From Clostridiales bacterium (lineage in GTDB: Bacteria > Bacillota > Clostridia > Oscillospirales > Oscillospiraceae): 64,000 nt of DNA. The stretch's first letter is position 1, and each line of letters starts with the position of its first letter. The translations under genes were made by a program, and so were the position numbers. The stretch lies in NCBI GenBank assembly GCA_029268065.1, contig JAJUHC010000004.1:62001-126000 (forward strand). The letters are read 5' to 3'. Under the pieces are notes generated by a model that saw only the letters and a list, made by a program, of their open reading frames with translations, was not told where the DNA came from and searched no databases. Shown piece after piece: positions 18,878 through 28,796 of the stretch.

Positions 18878-18906
18878 TTGACAAATACTCCGGGCGTGAA
18901 TATCAT
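18878..18906 (+). promoter_or_regulatory. Promoter for acpP-rnc
   Basis: TTGACA (18878-18883), 17-base spacer, TATCAT (18901-18906). A normal start site near 18913 would fall on the Shine-Dalgarno GAGGTGAG (18913-18920), giving a leader of only about 12 bases. Confidence 0.7.
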
Positions 18907-18924
18907 TTTCTTGAGGTGAGCAGA

Positions 18925-19158
18925 ATGGTTTTGCAAAAATTAAAACAGTTGATTGCAGAGCAGTTTATGGTTGACGAGGATGAAATTACAGCAGATACTT
19001 CGTTTATTGACGACCTCGGAGCCGATTCGCTGGACATAGTCGAGCTGACGATGGCTATCGAGGAGGAGTTTGATATCTCCGAAATAGACGACAATGATTT
19101 GCCGAAGCTACTCACCGTAGGTGATCTGGCTCGATACATTGCAGATAAAATCGATTAG
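18925..19158 (+). CDS. acpP: Acyl carrier protein
   Basis: 77-aa acidic four-helix carrier that holds fatty acyl chains on a phosphopantetheine arm. The modified serine is in [13 protein letters not shown] 18925 follows GAGGTGAG by 4 bases; the upstream in-frame GTG 18916 lies within that Shine-Dalgarno sequence and is rejected. The gene is followed by rnc, as in many Bacillota. Confidence 0.96.
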   Translation: MVLQKLKQLIAEQFMVDEDEITADTSFIDDLGADSLDIVELTMAIEEEFDISEIDDNDLPKLLTVGDLARYIADKID

Positions 19159-19210
19159 TTTTTTGGGCGGGCAAAGGACCCGCCTAAAAAAATGGGAGTG
19201 GCTCGATTAC

Positions 19211-19891
19211 ATGAACGAACTTAACGAACTCGAACAGATTCTGGGATATGAGTTCAAAAACCGTGAGCTTTTACTGACGGCGCTTACTCACAGCTCCTAT
19301 GCAAATGAAAATCGCAGCTCCGGAGCGGTCTGCAACGAGCGGCTTGAATTTTTAGGGGACTCGATTCTCGGGATGTCGGTTGCGAGGTATTTGTACAGGG
19401 AGTTTCCAAACATGCCCGAAGGGGAAATGACGAGACTCCGCGCGGAGCTTGTCTGCGAACAGAACCTTTTCGAGGCGTCGAAGAAAATGCGCCTGGGGAA
19501 TTTTCTCAGGCTGGGTAAAGGCGAGGAGAGCGGAAACGGAAGGTCGCGCCCGTCAATATTGGCCGACGCGGTCGAGGCGCTCATCGCGGCAGTCTATCTC
19601 GACGGCGGGAGAGATGTTGTGCACGCTTTCATTTTCAAGTTCATCCTGTCCTCCCTAAACGAAAAAAACAAGCTCCGCGATTATAAAACGGCGCTTCAGG
19701 AATTGATTCAGAGGAAGAACGGGAACCAGCTTGTCTACAATATCATCGCCGAAAGCGGGCCCGATCACTGCAAGCAGTTTGACGCGGAGGTGCTGCTTAA
19801 CGGAGAGCGCGTCGGAATCGGCAGCGGAAGAAGCAAGAAGGAAGCGGAGCAGGAAGCGGCTAAAAACGCGCTTTCGGGTTTGGAGACATGA
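19211..19891 (+). CDS. rnc: Ribonuclease III
   Basis: dsRNA endonuclease processing rRNA precursors and structured mRNAs. The signature NERLEFLGDSIL carries the metal-binding acidic residues. A second acidic site is in LADAVEALIAA. A C-terminal double-stranded RNA-binding domain spans about residues 155-225 and ends GRSKKEAEQEAAKNAL. At 226 aa the length is typical. ATG 19211 has GGGAGTGG about 10 bases upstream. It shares an ATGA junction with the radical SAM gene. Confidence 0.95.
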   Translation: MNELNELEQILGYEFKNRELLLTALTHSSYANENRSSGAVCNERLEFLGDSILGMSVARYLYREFPNMPEGEMTRLRAELVCEQNLFEASKKMRLGNFLRLGKGEESGNGRSRPSILADAVEALIAAVYLDGGRDVVHAFIFKFILSSLNEKNKLRDYKTALQELIQRKNGNQLVYNIIAESGPDHCKQFDAEVLLNGERVGIGSGRSKKEAEQEAAKNALSGLET

Positions 19892-20898
19892 AGCCGAAGA
19901 GATATATCATACCGGTATTCATACCTCATCTGGGCTGTCCTAACGACTGCGTCTTCTGCAATCAGCGCAAAATATCTGGTAAGCTCAAACCGGCTGACGG
20001 AGATACTGTGAAAAATGCAATAGAGTCCTCGAAAAGCGCGCTCCCGGACGACGTATCGGCGGAGCTCGCATTCTACGGGGGAAGCTTTACGGCAATTCCG
20101 GCAGAGGAGCAGATTGCGCTCCTCGAGGCGGCGTTGCCATTTTTGCGTACGGGAGCGATAAGCGGAATAAGGGTGTCCACAAGACCCGACGCGATCGAGG
20201 AGCAATGTCTTGTGCGGCTCCGAAATTACGGAGTAAAAACGATAGAGCTGGGCGCGCAGTCGATGGACGACGGGGTTTTGAGGGCTTCACGCAGGGGGCA
20301 CGGCTCGGAGGACACGGAACGAGCCGCAAAGCTGATAAAAAAACACGGCTTCAGCCTCATACTTCAGATGATGACCGGCTTGCCGGGCGATACGGAGGAG
20401 AAGTCTGTTCTGACGGCAAAAAAGCTCATTTCCCTTTCCCCGGACGGAGTGAGAGTCTATCCGACTGTAATTATCAGGGACACCGCTTTGTACGAGCTCT
20501 GGAAAAGGGGCGAGTACAGGGAGCACAGCGTCGAAGATGCGGTAAACCTGGGCGCGAGGCTTTTTAAGCTTTTTGAGGAAGCCGATATACCCGTTATACG
20601 TTTCGGGCTTAACCCTTCGGATGAGCTGTCTGGCGGCGATGCCGCGGGCGGCGCCTACCACCCCGCTCTGGGGGAGCTTGTGCGTTCGAGAGTATATCTG
20701 AACCTGGCAAGAGAGCTGCTTTCCTCGACAACGCATGACCGGGACATCATACTCGGAGTCGGACGCGGCTGCGTTTCACTTATGACCGGGCAGAGGAGAA
20801 GCAATGTTTCTGCTTTGATAAAGGAATTCGGCTTAAACACGATCAAAGTTCTTGAGACGGACATCCCGGCAGGTAAAAAGGTGACTATTTTACATTAA
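19888..20898 (+). CDS. Radical SAM protein (Elp3/MiaB-B12-like group, function unknown)
   Basis: 336-aa radical SAM protein. The 4Fe-4S cluster motif is CX3CX2C in CPNDCVFC (C17, C21, C24), close to the N-terminus. FYGGSFTAIP, STRPDAI and ELGAQSMDD are the other barrel motifs shared with Elp3-like and oxygen-independent coproporphyrinogen-type enzymes. It has no obvious extra catalytic domain. It is routinely found between rnc and smc in Clostridia, which hints at a conserved housekeeping role, but no substrate is known to me. Confidence 0.82.
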   Translation: MKPKRYIIPVFIPHLGCPNDCVFCNQRKISGKLKPADGDTVKNAIESSKSALPDDVSAELAFYGGSFTAIPAEEQIALLEAALPFLRTGAISGIRVSTRPDAIEEQCLVRLRNYGVKTIELGAQSMDDGVLRASRRGHGSEDTERAAKLIKKHGFSLILQMMTGLPGDTEEKSVLTAKKLISLSPDGVRVYPTVIIRDTALYELWKRGEYREHSVEDAVNLGARLFKLFEEADIPVIRFGLNPSDELSGGDAAGGAYHPALGELVRSRVYLNLARELLSSTTHDRDIILGVGRGCVSLMTGQRRSNVSALIKEFGLNTIKVLETDIPAGKKVTILH

Positions 20899-20968
20899 AT
20901 TCTTGAAAGGCCGTCCGAAAAAAGATATACTGTTAAGAAAATTGCAATTCAACTGGGAGTGTTTGCTT

Positions 20969-23900
20969 TTGTACTTGAAGGCGCTAGAAATCCAGGGCTT
21001 CAAATCGTTCCCCGAAAAAACCAGGCTGACTTTTGATAAGAGCATTACGGTTATAGTCGGGCCGAACGGCAGCGGAAAATCAAATATATCCGACGCCGTA
21101 AGCTGGGTACTGGGCGAACAGAGCACAAAGACGCTTCGCAGCGGCAAAATGGAGGACGTAATCTTCGGCGGAACTCAGCATCGGAGCCAGCTTGGCTTCG
21201 CGCAGGTATCGCTTATTCTGGACAACAGCGACGGACTCTTCAATATTGAAGGCTCGGAAGTCATGGTAACGAGGCGCTACTACCGCAGCGGAGAAAGCGA
21301 ATACTGCATCAACAAGAAGTCCGTCCGCCTGAAGGATATTTATGAGCTGTTTATGGACACAGGCCTCGGAAAAGAAGGCTACTCGATAATCGGGCAGGGG
21401 AAAATTGACAATATACTGTCCGAAAAAAGCACAGACCGGCGAGAAATCTTCGAGGAGGCGGCAGGCATTTCCAGGTTCCGCCACCGAAAGGAAGAAGCGG
21501 AACGGAAGCTTGACCGGACTGAGGAAAACCTGCTGCGCGTAAACGATAAGATTTCCGAGCTTGAAATTCAGATAGAGCCTATGCGCCGCCAGGCCGAAAC
21601 GGCAAAGAAGTATCTTCTGCTCCGGGATCAGCTCCGCTCGCTCGAGGTGTCCGTCTGGCTTGAAATGCTGGAAAAGCTCAGAGTGTCCGCGCTCAAATCC
21701 GAGCATGACTACAACAGCGCCAGGCTGCAGCTCGAAGCCGAAAACAGGCTTGTCGAGGAGCTCTATTCCAAAACCGAAAAGCTGTCCGGGGAAATGCGCG
21801 AAAAGGATCTGGAGGCGGAAGCGGTACGGGAAAGAATATCGGGACTTGAAGCCGCTTCATCGGAGCTTGACAGTTCAATCGCGGTTTTGCGGGCGAATCT
21901 TCAGAACAACTTTGAAAGTCTGAAAAGGCTTGAGGCCGAGCTCTCAGAGCACGAGGGCAGAGCCGAGGCGCTGAGCGGGCAGATAGAGCAGAGGAAAACA
22001 AGAATAGCGCATATAGACGCGGAAAAATCGGAAATCGAGTCGCAGACACAGCTTATTCTCTCTGATTTCGAGAAAAACTGCTCCTCCGCCGACGAACTAT
22101 CCGCAAGAGTCAACGAGCTGCTGCGTTCCGAATCATCGGAGCTCGCGCTGACGGCCGACGCAAAGGAAACTCTGTCCGCGCTTGCCTCCTCGCTCCAGGA
22201 GCTGTGCGACCGTGAAGCCTCTCTCTCCTCGGAGCTTTCGGCGGTGAATCAGCGCCTCGAGAGCGAATTGGAAATATTTGTTTCACGTGAAGCAGAGCTT
22301 GCCTCCCTGAAGGAGGAAGAGACCTCGCTTTCCAACGTGATAAACGGTCATCGGCTCAGGCAAAAAACCCGTGCCAATAAGGCGGAAGCGCTGAGGGAAA
22401 AGAATACAAGGCTCAAAATGGAGCAAAATGCCCTGAAATCGCGCATTGCCATGCTCAGCGAGATGGAAAAGGAATACGAAGGCTATTCGAAATCCGTGAA
22501 GCTCGTTATGCAGGAAAGCTCAAGGGGGACGCTCAGGAATATCCACGGTCCGGTTGCAAACATAGTAAAAGCCGCCGATAAGTATGCCCTTTCCATCGAG
22601 ACGGCGCTCGGAGCCTCCATGCAGAGCATAGTCGTTGACCGCGAGGAGGACGGCAAGGCCGCGATAAGCTTTCTGAAGCGCCGCGACGGCGGCAGGGCGA
22701 CCTTCCTTCCGCTTTCCTCGATAAGGGGAACCCTTCTCAGGGAGCAGGGGCTTGAAAAAGAGGAGGGATTTCAGGGCATAGCGGCAAATCTGGTCAGCTT
22801 TGATAAAAGGTACGAGCAGATCATAGTAAACCTTTTGGGGCGCACGGCAGTCGTGGAGGATATGGACAGCGCCATAAGGATAGCGAGAAGGTATTCAAAC
22901 CGCTTCAGGATAGTAACGCTTGACGGACAGGTTATAAACGCGGGCGGCTCCATGACGGGCGGAAGCGCGTCGAACAATTCCGGCATACTCTCAAGGGCAA
23001 ACGAGATAGTTCGCCTCAAGGATCAGGAGCAAAAGCTCTCAGCGGATTTAGCAGCTGCGGACAAAGACCTTGCCGACGCCGAAAGGGAGCTCGCGGCGGT
23101 AAATTATGAGCTCGAGCTTGCCGAGAGTGAAAAAAGACGCCTTGAGGACGGCATTCTTAAGGCTGAATCCGAAATTTCTCAGCATAAGCTTTTGGTGTCC
23201 GCGCTCAAGGATAACTGCGAAACGCTAAAGCTCAGCATGAAAAACGTAGCTGAACGAACCCAAAAATGCGAAAAGGAAATAGCGGAGGCAAGAGGATTCA
23301 TAGCCGAGCATGAAAAATCTGCAACAGGCTTCAGGGCCGAAGCGGAAAAGCTCTCAGCCGGCAAAGAGGAGCTCGCGGCGAAGAGCGCGGAGCTTTCCGT
23401 GAAGCTCGCCGAGCTCCGCACGAAGGCCGCGTCTCTCGATGCGGAGCGTGTCGCCACATGCAAGGCCATCGAGGAGCTTGACGCGCTTAACCGGACGATT
23501 TCCGGGGACAGGGGTCAAAGAATTGCCGATATAAGCGAGCTTAAGGCACAAAACGAGAGGATACTTTCACAGCTTGAGGAACATGAAAAACGCCTGGAGG
23601 CTGTCAAGACCGATATTGAAGGGAATAAAAAGCAGCTTTCGGATATAATAAATGAAAAGTTCGCGCTGGAAGCGCGGCGGACGGCAACCGAAAAGGAAGT
23701 CCAGGAAAAGAGCAGGAGCATCCTTGACTTGGAAAAGGAGTTTTCGCGTCTTGAGCAGAAAAAGCTTGCCGCAGATATGGAAGAAAAGCAGATAGTGGAC
23801 AGGCTTTGGGATACTTATGGTCTTAGCCGGACTTCCGCCGAGGCCGTGCGGGTGGAATATGAGAGCCTCCAGAAGGCTCAGAGGCAGATAGCCGAGCTGA

Positions 23901-24538
23901 AACGGGACATATCCTCGCTGGGAACGCCGAATCTGGGGGCCATCGAGGAATACGACAGGATAAGCGAACGCTATAACTATCTCGTCAGCCAGCGTGATGA
24001 TATCGAGGTCGCAAAATCGGAGACGGAGCGCATAATCAGGAGCATAACCTCGGAAATGAAGCAGATCTTCTCGCGCGAGTTCAGAGCCATTAACGAAAGG
24101 TTCCAGGAAACCTTCACCGAGCTGTTCGGAGGCGGAAAGGCTTCACTTGAGCTTGAGGATGAGGAAGACCTTCTAAACTGCGGAATAGAAATTCGCGTTC
24201 AGCCTCCCGGGAAATCGCTGAAAACGATTACACTTCTTTCGGGCGGCGAGAAGGCCTTCGTCGCTATCGCACTGTTTTTTGCGATACTTAAGGTCCGTCC
24301 GACCCCGTTTTGCGTAATGGACGAAATCGAGGCCGCGCTCGACGACGCAAACGTGGCGCGCTTCGCTGAGTACATGAGGCGCATGTCGCACAGCACCCAA
24401 TTTATTGTCATAACCCATCGGCGCGGAACCATGGAGGAGGCGGATGTTCTGTACGGGGTCACAATGCAGGAGCAGGGCGTATCCAAGGTTCTGAGCATCG
24501 ATTTAAACGATACTGAAAAAGGAATAATGACCGCATAG
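20969..24538 (+). CDS. smc: Chromosome segregation ATPase SMC
   Basis: 1189-aa SMC subunit that extrudes DNA loops with ScpAB. The Walker A is GPNGSGKSN near residue 32. Two long coiled coils flank a hinge (about residues 520-670, from NIHGPVANIV through INAGGSMTGG). The C-terminal head has the signature LLSGGEKAF and Walker B FCVMDEIEAALDD. TTG 20969 was chosen: GGGAG lies 9 bases upstream and the product begins with the family-typical YLKALEIQGFKSF. It lies just upstream of ftsY, as in B. subtilis. Confidence 0.96.
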   Translation: MYLKALEIQGFKSFPEKTRLTFDKSITVIVGPNGSGKSNISDAVSWVLGEQSTKTLRSGKMEDVIFGGTQHRSQLGFAQVSLILDNSDGLFNIEGSEVMVTRRYYRSGESEYCINKKSVRLKDIYELFMDTGLGKEGYSIIGQGKIDNILSEKSTDRREIFEEAAGISRFRHRKEEAERKLDRTEENLLRVNDKISELEIQIEPMRRQAETAKKYLLLRDQLRSLEVSVWLEMLEKLRVSALKSEHDYNSARLQLEAENRLVEELYSKTEKLSGEMREKDLEAEAVRERISGLEAASSELDSSIAVLRANLQNNFESLKRLEAELSEHEGRAEALSGQIEQRKTRIAHIDAEKSEIESQTQLILSDFEKNCSSADELSARVNELLRSESSELALTADAKETLSALASSLQELCDREASLSSELSAVNQRLESELEIFVSREAELASLKEEETSLSNVINGHRLRQKTRANKAEALREKNTRLKMEQNALKSRIAMLSEMEKEYEGYSKSVKLVMQESSRGTLRNIHGPVANIVKAADKYALSIETALGASMQSIVVDREEDGKAAISFLKRRDGGRATFLPLSSIRGTLLREQGLEKEEGFQGIAANLVSFDKRYEQIIVNLLGRTAVVEDMDSAIRIARRYSNRFRIVTLDGQVINAGGSMTGGSASNNSGILSRANEIVRLKDQEQKLSADLAAADKDLADAERELAAVNYELELAESEKRRLEDGILKAESEISQHKLLVSALKDNCETLKLSMKNVAERTQKCEKEIAEARGFIAEHEKSATGFRAEAEKLSAGKEELAAKSAELSVKLAELRTKAASLDAERVATCKAIEELDALNRTISGDRGQRIADISELKAQNERILSQLEEHEKRLEAVKTDIEGNKKQLSDIINEKFALEARRTATEKEVQEKSRSILDLEKEFSRLEQKKLAADMEEKQIVDRLWDTYGLSRTSAEAVRVEYESLQKAQRQIAELKRDISSLGTPNLGAIEEYDRISERYNYLVSQRDDIEVAKSETERIIRSITSEMKQIFSREFRAINERFQETFTELFGGGKASLELEDEEDLLNCGIEIRVQPPGKSLKTITLLSGGEKAFVAIALFFAILKVRPTPFCVMDEIEAALDDANVARFAEYMRRMSHSTQFIVITHRRGTMEEADVLYGVTMQEQGVSKVLSIDLNDTEKGIMTA

Positions 24539-24548
24539 GAGTAAATAA

Positions 24549-25457
24549 ATGTCGTTTTTTGATAAAATATTTGAGGGCCTGTCCAAAACGAGAAAAAATA
24601 TCACCGTTCAGCTCAAGGGTATGTTCGATTCCTTCACAGGTGCGAACGAGGAATTCTTTGAGGAGCTCGAGGAAACGCTCATAGCGGCGGATCTCGGTGC
24701 GGAGCTTGCCTTGAGCGCCGTTGAAAAGCTCAGGGAAGTGACGAAATCGAGGGGGCTTCGGGGTGCGGATGAACTGAGAGGAGCGCTTTCGCAGATATTG
24801 CTTGAGACGCTGAAGTTTGAAGACGAGGGCATAAAGCTCCGTACCAAGCCTTCGGTGATACTGATGATAGGCGTAAACGGCGTCGGCAAGACCACAACGA
24901 TCGGAAAACTCTCGTCGCGTTTCGCAAGGGAGGGCAGGCGTGTTCTGCTGTGTGCCGGCGATACCTTCCGTGCCGCCGCCGCGGAGCAGCTCAAAATTTG
25001 GGCGGATAGGTCGGGTGCCGACATAGTAAGGCATGAGGAGGGCTCGGATCCCGCTTCCGTGGTTTTCGACGCCATCTCGGCCGCAAAGTCCAGGGGGGCC
25101 GACCTCATAATATGTGACACGGCGGGCAGGCTTCACAACAAGCAGAACCTCATGAACGAGCTTTCAAAGATCAGCCGCATAATAGACCGCGAGCTTCCGG
25201 GCTGTGACAGAGAAACGCTGCTCGTGCTCGACGCTACGACAGGGCAGAACGGGCTTATACAGGCAAAGCAGTTCAAGGAAGCGGCGGGCGTTACGGGCCT
25301 TGTGCTGACAAAGCTTGACGGAACCGCTCGCGGCGGGATCGTGTTCGCGATTGCGCACGAGCTTGGGCTGCCCGTGAGATTCGTAGGAGTAGGCGAGCAG
25401 GCGGACGATCTCATTGATTTCGAACCCGAGGCGTTTGTTGACGCTCTTCTGAGGTGA
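24549..25457 (+). CDS. ftsY: Signal recognition particle receptor FtsY
   Basis: SRP-type GTPase that receives ribosome-SRP complexes at the membrane. It has the NG domains only, with no long acidic A domain, as usual for Gram-positives. G1 is [10 protein letters not shown], then [30 protein letters not shown] and the closing GVGEQADDL. At 302 aa the length is typical. It lies ten bases after smc and three before rdgB. Confidence 0.97.
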   Translation: MSFFDKIFEGLSKTRKNITVQLKGMFDSFTGANEEFFEELEETLIAADLGAELALSAVEKLREVTKSRGLRGADELRGALSQILLETLKFEDEGIKLRTKPSVILMIGVNGVGKTTTIGKLSSRFAREGRRVLLCAGDTFRAAAAEQLKIWADRSGADIVRHEEGSDPASVVFDAISAAKSRGADLIICDTAGRLHNKQNLMNELSKISRIIDRELPGCDRETLLVLDATTGQNGLIQAKQFKEAAGVTGLVLTKLDGTARGGIVFAIAHELGLPVRFVGVGEQADDLIDFEPEAFVDALLR

Positions 25458-25460
25458 GAT

Positions 25461-26054
25461 ATGAAGTTTGTGCTTGCGAGCAATAATATTAAAAAGCTGG
25501 GTGAAATGCGCGCCATTCTTTCTGATATGGGCATGGAGGTCATATCCCAGAGCGAAGCCGGTGTTAACGTCGAAGTTGAGGAAACGGGGGAAAGCTTCGA
25601 GGAAAACGCTCTCTTAAAAGCGGAGACTGTGATGCGCGCCGCGAATATGCCTGCAATCGCCGACGATTCTGGGCTTTCGGTGGACGCCCTCGGGGGAAGA
25701 CCGGGGGTTTATTCGGCCCGTTTCGGCGGAGACGGCTGCAAGAGCGACCATGAGCGCTGCGAGTATCTTCTCCGGCTCATGGAAAATGAAGTCCTCCGTA
25801 AAGCAGCCTTTGTATCCGTTATAGTGTGCGCCTTCCCTGACGGGAGAAGGATAAGCGCGCGCGGAGAATGCCGCGGTGAAATACTGAGGGAATTCAGGGG
25901 TGCGGGAGGCTTCGGCTATGATCCCTTGTTTTTCGTTCCCGAATACGGACAGACGATGGCGGAAATGGACGCCGGCCTGAAAAATTCGATTTCCCACAGG
26001 GCAAGGGCGCTCAGGGAACTGAAAATAAAACTGGAAAAATCAGACTTGAAATAA
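25461..26054 (+). CDS. rdgB: XTP/dITP diphosphatase (RdgB/HAM1 family)
   Basis: House-cleaning pyrophosphatase removing ITP, dITP and XTP from the nucleotide pool. The substrate motif is LASNNIKKLGE at the N-terminus. The metal-binding ENALLKAE, ADDSGLSVDALGGRPGVYSARF and GFGYDPLF are all present. The C-terminal block ending SHRARAL is canonical. At 197 aa the length is normal. It is in the ftsY-rdgB-yhbY-nadD run on the same strand. Confidence 0.96.
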   Translation: MKFVLASNNIKKLGEMRAILSDMGMEVISQSEAGVNVEVEETGESFEENALLKAETVMRAANMPAIADDSGLSVDALGGRPGVYSARFGGDGCKSDHERCEYLLRLMENEVLRKAAFVSVIVCAFPDGRRISARGECRGEILREFRGAGGFGYDPLFFVPEYGQTMAEMDAGLKNSISHRARALRELKIKLEKSDLK

Positions 26055-26073
26055 TAAAACGGGGAGAGAATAT

Positions 26074-26367
26074 ATGCTGACGAGCAAGCAGAGGGCGCAG
26101 CTTCGTTCCCTGGCAAACTCCGAGGAAACGATAGTGCACATCGGAAAGGGCGGCATAACTGAGAATATAGTCAAACAGGCTGCCGACGCCCTGAAGGCGA
26201 GAGAGCTTATCAAATGCAGGGTTCTTGAGAACTCCATGCTTACGGCGCGCGAAGCCTGCGACGAGATTGCAAGGCTTACGGGGGCAGAGCCGGTGCAGGT
26301 CATAGGGACGAGATTCGTTATCTACAAAGAAAACAAGGAAAAGCCGGGGATACAGCTTGTGAAATAG
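26074..26367 (+). CDS. yhbY: CRM-domain RNA-binding protein YhbY
   Basis: 97-aa protein with a single CRM domain that associates with pre-50S particles in characterised homologues. LRSLANSEETIVHIGKGGIT carries the GxxG RNA-binding loop (GKGG). The C-terminal GTRFVIYK fits the fold. ATG 26074 has GGGGAGAG upstream. It is next to nadD, the usual neighbour in Bacillota. Confidence 0.93.
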   Translation: MLTSKQRAQLRSLANSEETIVHIGKGGITENIVKQAADALKARELIKCRVLENSMLTAREACDEIARLTGAEPVQVIGTRFVIYKENKEKPGIQLVK

Positions 26368-26386
26368 AGCTTGCGGGGGATAAAGC

Positions 26387-27571
26387 ATGAAGCCTGGGAG
26401 AGAAAAAATAGGTATTTTCGGAGGCACCTTTGATCCGGTGCACCTTGGTCACATCGGTGCCGCAAGAGCCGCGGCCGACAAGCTCGGTTTTACGAAGCTG
26501 CTTTTCATTCCGGTCTCAGTTCCGCCTCATAAGGAGTTCCCTTCCGAGGCGGCCTCTGGTGAAATGCGCCTTGAAATGCTCAGGTTAGCCGTCAAGGGCA
26601 TAGAGAACGCAGAGGTTTCGGATCTTGAGATAAAGCGTGGCGGGACAAGCTATACCGACGAAACCGTACGATCGCTTCAGGAAAAGTATCCGGATGCCGA
26701 ATTGTGGCTTGTCATGGGCGGCGACATGCTGGATTGCTTTGAAGAATGGAAAAGCTTCGAGTGGCTGGCCGAGAACGTATCCATATGCGCCCTTTCGAGA
26801 CTCGCGGATACGGGCAAACTGGAGGCGGCGGCGTTGACGCTGCGCGAGAAATACGGCATCAAAGTAGTTTTAGCGGAAAACGATGCGCTGGAGATATCCT
26901 CTTCCGAGCTGCGCGCAATGCTGAAAAAACGAAAAGGTCTCGAGTTTCTAAGCCCCGAAGTTTATGCCTACATTATAAAAAACCGCCTTTTCGGTTCCAG
27001 GGCGGAGTTCGGCTGGCTCAGGGAAAGGGCAAAGGAAATGCTCGACCCAAAGCGCGTGGCGCATGTGCTGGGCTGCGAGGAAGAGGCGGTTGCGCTTTCC
27101 GGAAGATGGGGAGCTGATGAGGACGATGCTAGGTGCGCCGCGATACTGCATGACCTGACTAAGAAATTAAGCCTTGAAGAGCAGTTGATATTATGTGAAA
27201 AATATGGTATCATGGTCGATATTGTCGAAAGTCGGGAAGTGAAGCTCCTGCATTCAATCACGGGTGCGGCGATGGCGGAGCATGAATTCGGCATGCCTCG
27301 GGAGGTATGCCAGGCGATAAGATGGCATACCACAGGAAAAGCCGGCATGTCGCTTCTTGAGAAAATTATATATATATCCGACTACATAGAGCCGACAAGG
27401 GCCTTTGACGGCGTCGGGAAGCTGAGGACTCTTGCGTACAGCGACCTCGACTCGGCAATGCTTGAAGGGCTTGAGATGACTGTGGCGGAAATATCCGAAC
27501 GGGGGAAAACCCCTCATCAGAATACTCTGTCCGCGATAGAGTATTTTAAAAGGAGTATTTTGGGGCAATGA
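26387..27571 (+). CDS. nadD-yqeK: Fused nicotinate-nucleotide adenylyltransferase / YqeK HD hydrolase
   Basis: Residues 1 to about 200 are NadD, which adenylates nicotinate mononucleotide in NAD synthesis. GGTFDPVHLGHI holds the nucleotidyltransferase HXGH motif, and SSSELRAMLKK matches the ISSTXIR block. Residues about 210-394 are a YqeK HD domain, with HDLTKKLS as the HD dyad and H.ITGAAMAEHEFG and IRWHTTG as further metal-site motifs. YqeK homologues hydrolyse diadenosine tetraphosphate. The two are usually adjacent separate genes; here the frame runs through without a stop. It is a plausible real fusion since no junction frameshift is visible. Confidence 0.93.
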   Translation: MKPGREKIGIFGGTFDPVHLGHIGAARAAADKLGFTKLLFIPVSVPPHKEFPSEAASGEMRLEMLRLAVKGIENAEVSDLEIKRGGTSYTDETVRSLQEKYPDAELWLVMGGDMLDCFEEWKSFEWLAENVSICALSRLADTGKLEAAALTLREKYGIKVVLAENDALEISSSELRAMLKKRKGLEFLSPEVYAYIIKNRLFGSRAEFGWLRERAKEMLDPKRVAHVLGCEEEAVALSGRWGADEDDARCAAILHDLTKKLSLEEQLILCEKYGIMVDIVESREVKLLHSITGAAMAEHEFGMPREVCQAIRWHTTGKAGMSLLEKIIYISDYIEPTRAFDGVGKLRTLAYSDLDSAMLEGLEMTVAEISERGKTPHQNTLSAIEYFKRSILGQ

Positions 27572-28779
27572 AGCTTTACGGAGGAAACAGCGGCCGGAAG
27601 AGAAGACAAACGCCGAAAAGAACCGACGACAGAGTATATGAAGAGACGCGCGTCGCGGGAGCTTTTGAGGACGATGAACCTGCAAGGCAGAGAACTCCGG
27701 AGGAACTCAAGCACATCGAAAGGATGATAGAAAGATATCAGAGATACAAACGGCGAAAAAGGATATTAATCGTTTCGATTCTGCTTGTTCTGGCTGCCGT
27801 CGGCACGATAGTGTGGAGGAGCCTTATTCGTCCGCCGGAGGTGGCGCCGCCCTCTGCGGTTACGGCAACGCCGTCAAATTCGTCTGCGGCCGCAACCGCC
27901 AATATAGCCTCATATAACAGAAAGACAGGCTTCTATACCTTTTTGCTGCTGGGTAAGGACGTCGAGGCGGGGCTTACCGACACAATACTTGTCGGAGCCA
28001 TCGACACGGCAAACAATACGCTCAATGTCGTGAGTATACCGAGAGACACGCTTATAAACGTGTCCCGGAGCTATAAAAAGGCCAACGGTATGTATTCCCA
28101 TAACGGCGGCAATATTGATAAGCTGAAGGCCGAGCTCAAAACTCTTCTTGGCTTTACCGTTGACTGCTATGCGATCGTTGACATAAAGGCCTTCGAGAAG
28201 ATTGTAGATACGATAGGCGGCGTCGATTTTGATGTGCCGGTCAACATGGACTACGACGACGATATTCAGGATTTCCGCGTCCATCTGATGGCGGGAAACC
28301 AGCATTTAAACGGCGAGGCCGCCCTCGGGGTGGTACGGTTCCGGCAGAACAACGAGGGCTCTAAGTACGGCCCCGGATATCCAAGGGCCGATATAGACCG
28401 AATTGCGACTCAGCAGAGCTTCATGAAAGCCGTCGCAAAGCAGTGCCTCAGGATAGGAAACGTCACAAAGGTAAATGAATTTGCGCAGATATTCAAAGAT
28501 TACGTCGACACAAACCTTTCCACGGGCAACATGGTCTGGTTTGGGCAGCAATTCCTGAACATAAAGAGCGAAAACATCAACTTTATGACGATGCCCGCGA
28601 AATACGACGACTATGCGCTGGAGATGGCGTGCGTGACCGTAAAGCTTGACGAGTGGCTCGAAATGATAAATTCCAAGCTGAATCCCTACAAGGAAGAGAT
28701 TACCAAGGAAAAGCTCGATGTGCTGACCCGCGACAGCGGCGGCAATCTGTACTCGACTGCTGGAAAGATATTAAGCTGA
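27568..28779 (+). CDS. LytR-CpsA-Psr (LCP) family cell-wall glycopolymer transferase
   Basis: 403-aa membrane protein attaching anionic polymers to peptidoglycan. A long basic cytoplasmic N-terminus (about 60 residues) precedes one transmembrane helix (ILIVSILLVLAAVGTIVW), a Ser/Ala/Thr linker and the LCP domain. The domain carries DTILVGAID, NVVSIPRDTLINV with the pyrophosphate-binding Arg, and VRFRQNN with further Arg residues. It shares an ATGA junction with nadD-yqeK. The LCP-rsfS order after nadD-yqeK is common in Clostridia. Confidence 0.92.
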   Translation: MKLYGGNSGRKRRQTPKRTDDRVYEETRVAGAFEDDEPARQRTPEELKHIERMIERYQRYKRRKRILIVSILLVLAAVGTIVWRSLIRPPEVAPPSAVTATPSNSSAAATANIASYNRKTGFYTFLLLGKDVEAGLTDTILVGAIDTANNTLNVVSIPRDTLINVSRSYKKANGMYSHNGGNIDKLKAELKTLLGFTVDCYAIVDIKAFEKIVDTIGGVDFDVPVNMDYDDDIQDFRVHLMAGNQHLNGEAALGVVRFRQNNEGSKYGPGYPRADIDRIATQQSFMKAVAKQCLRIGNVTKVNEFAQIFKDYVDTNLSTGNMVWFGQQFLNIKSENINFMTMPAKYDDYALEMACVTVKLDEWLEMINSKLNPYKEEITKEKLDVLTRDSGGNLYSTAGKILS

Positions 28780-28796
28780 ATTTGGGAGGTATAAAT

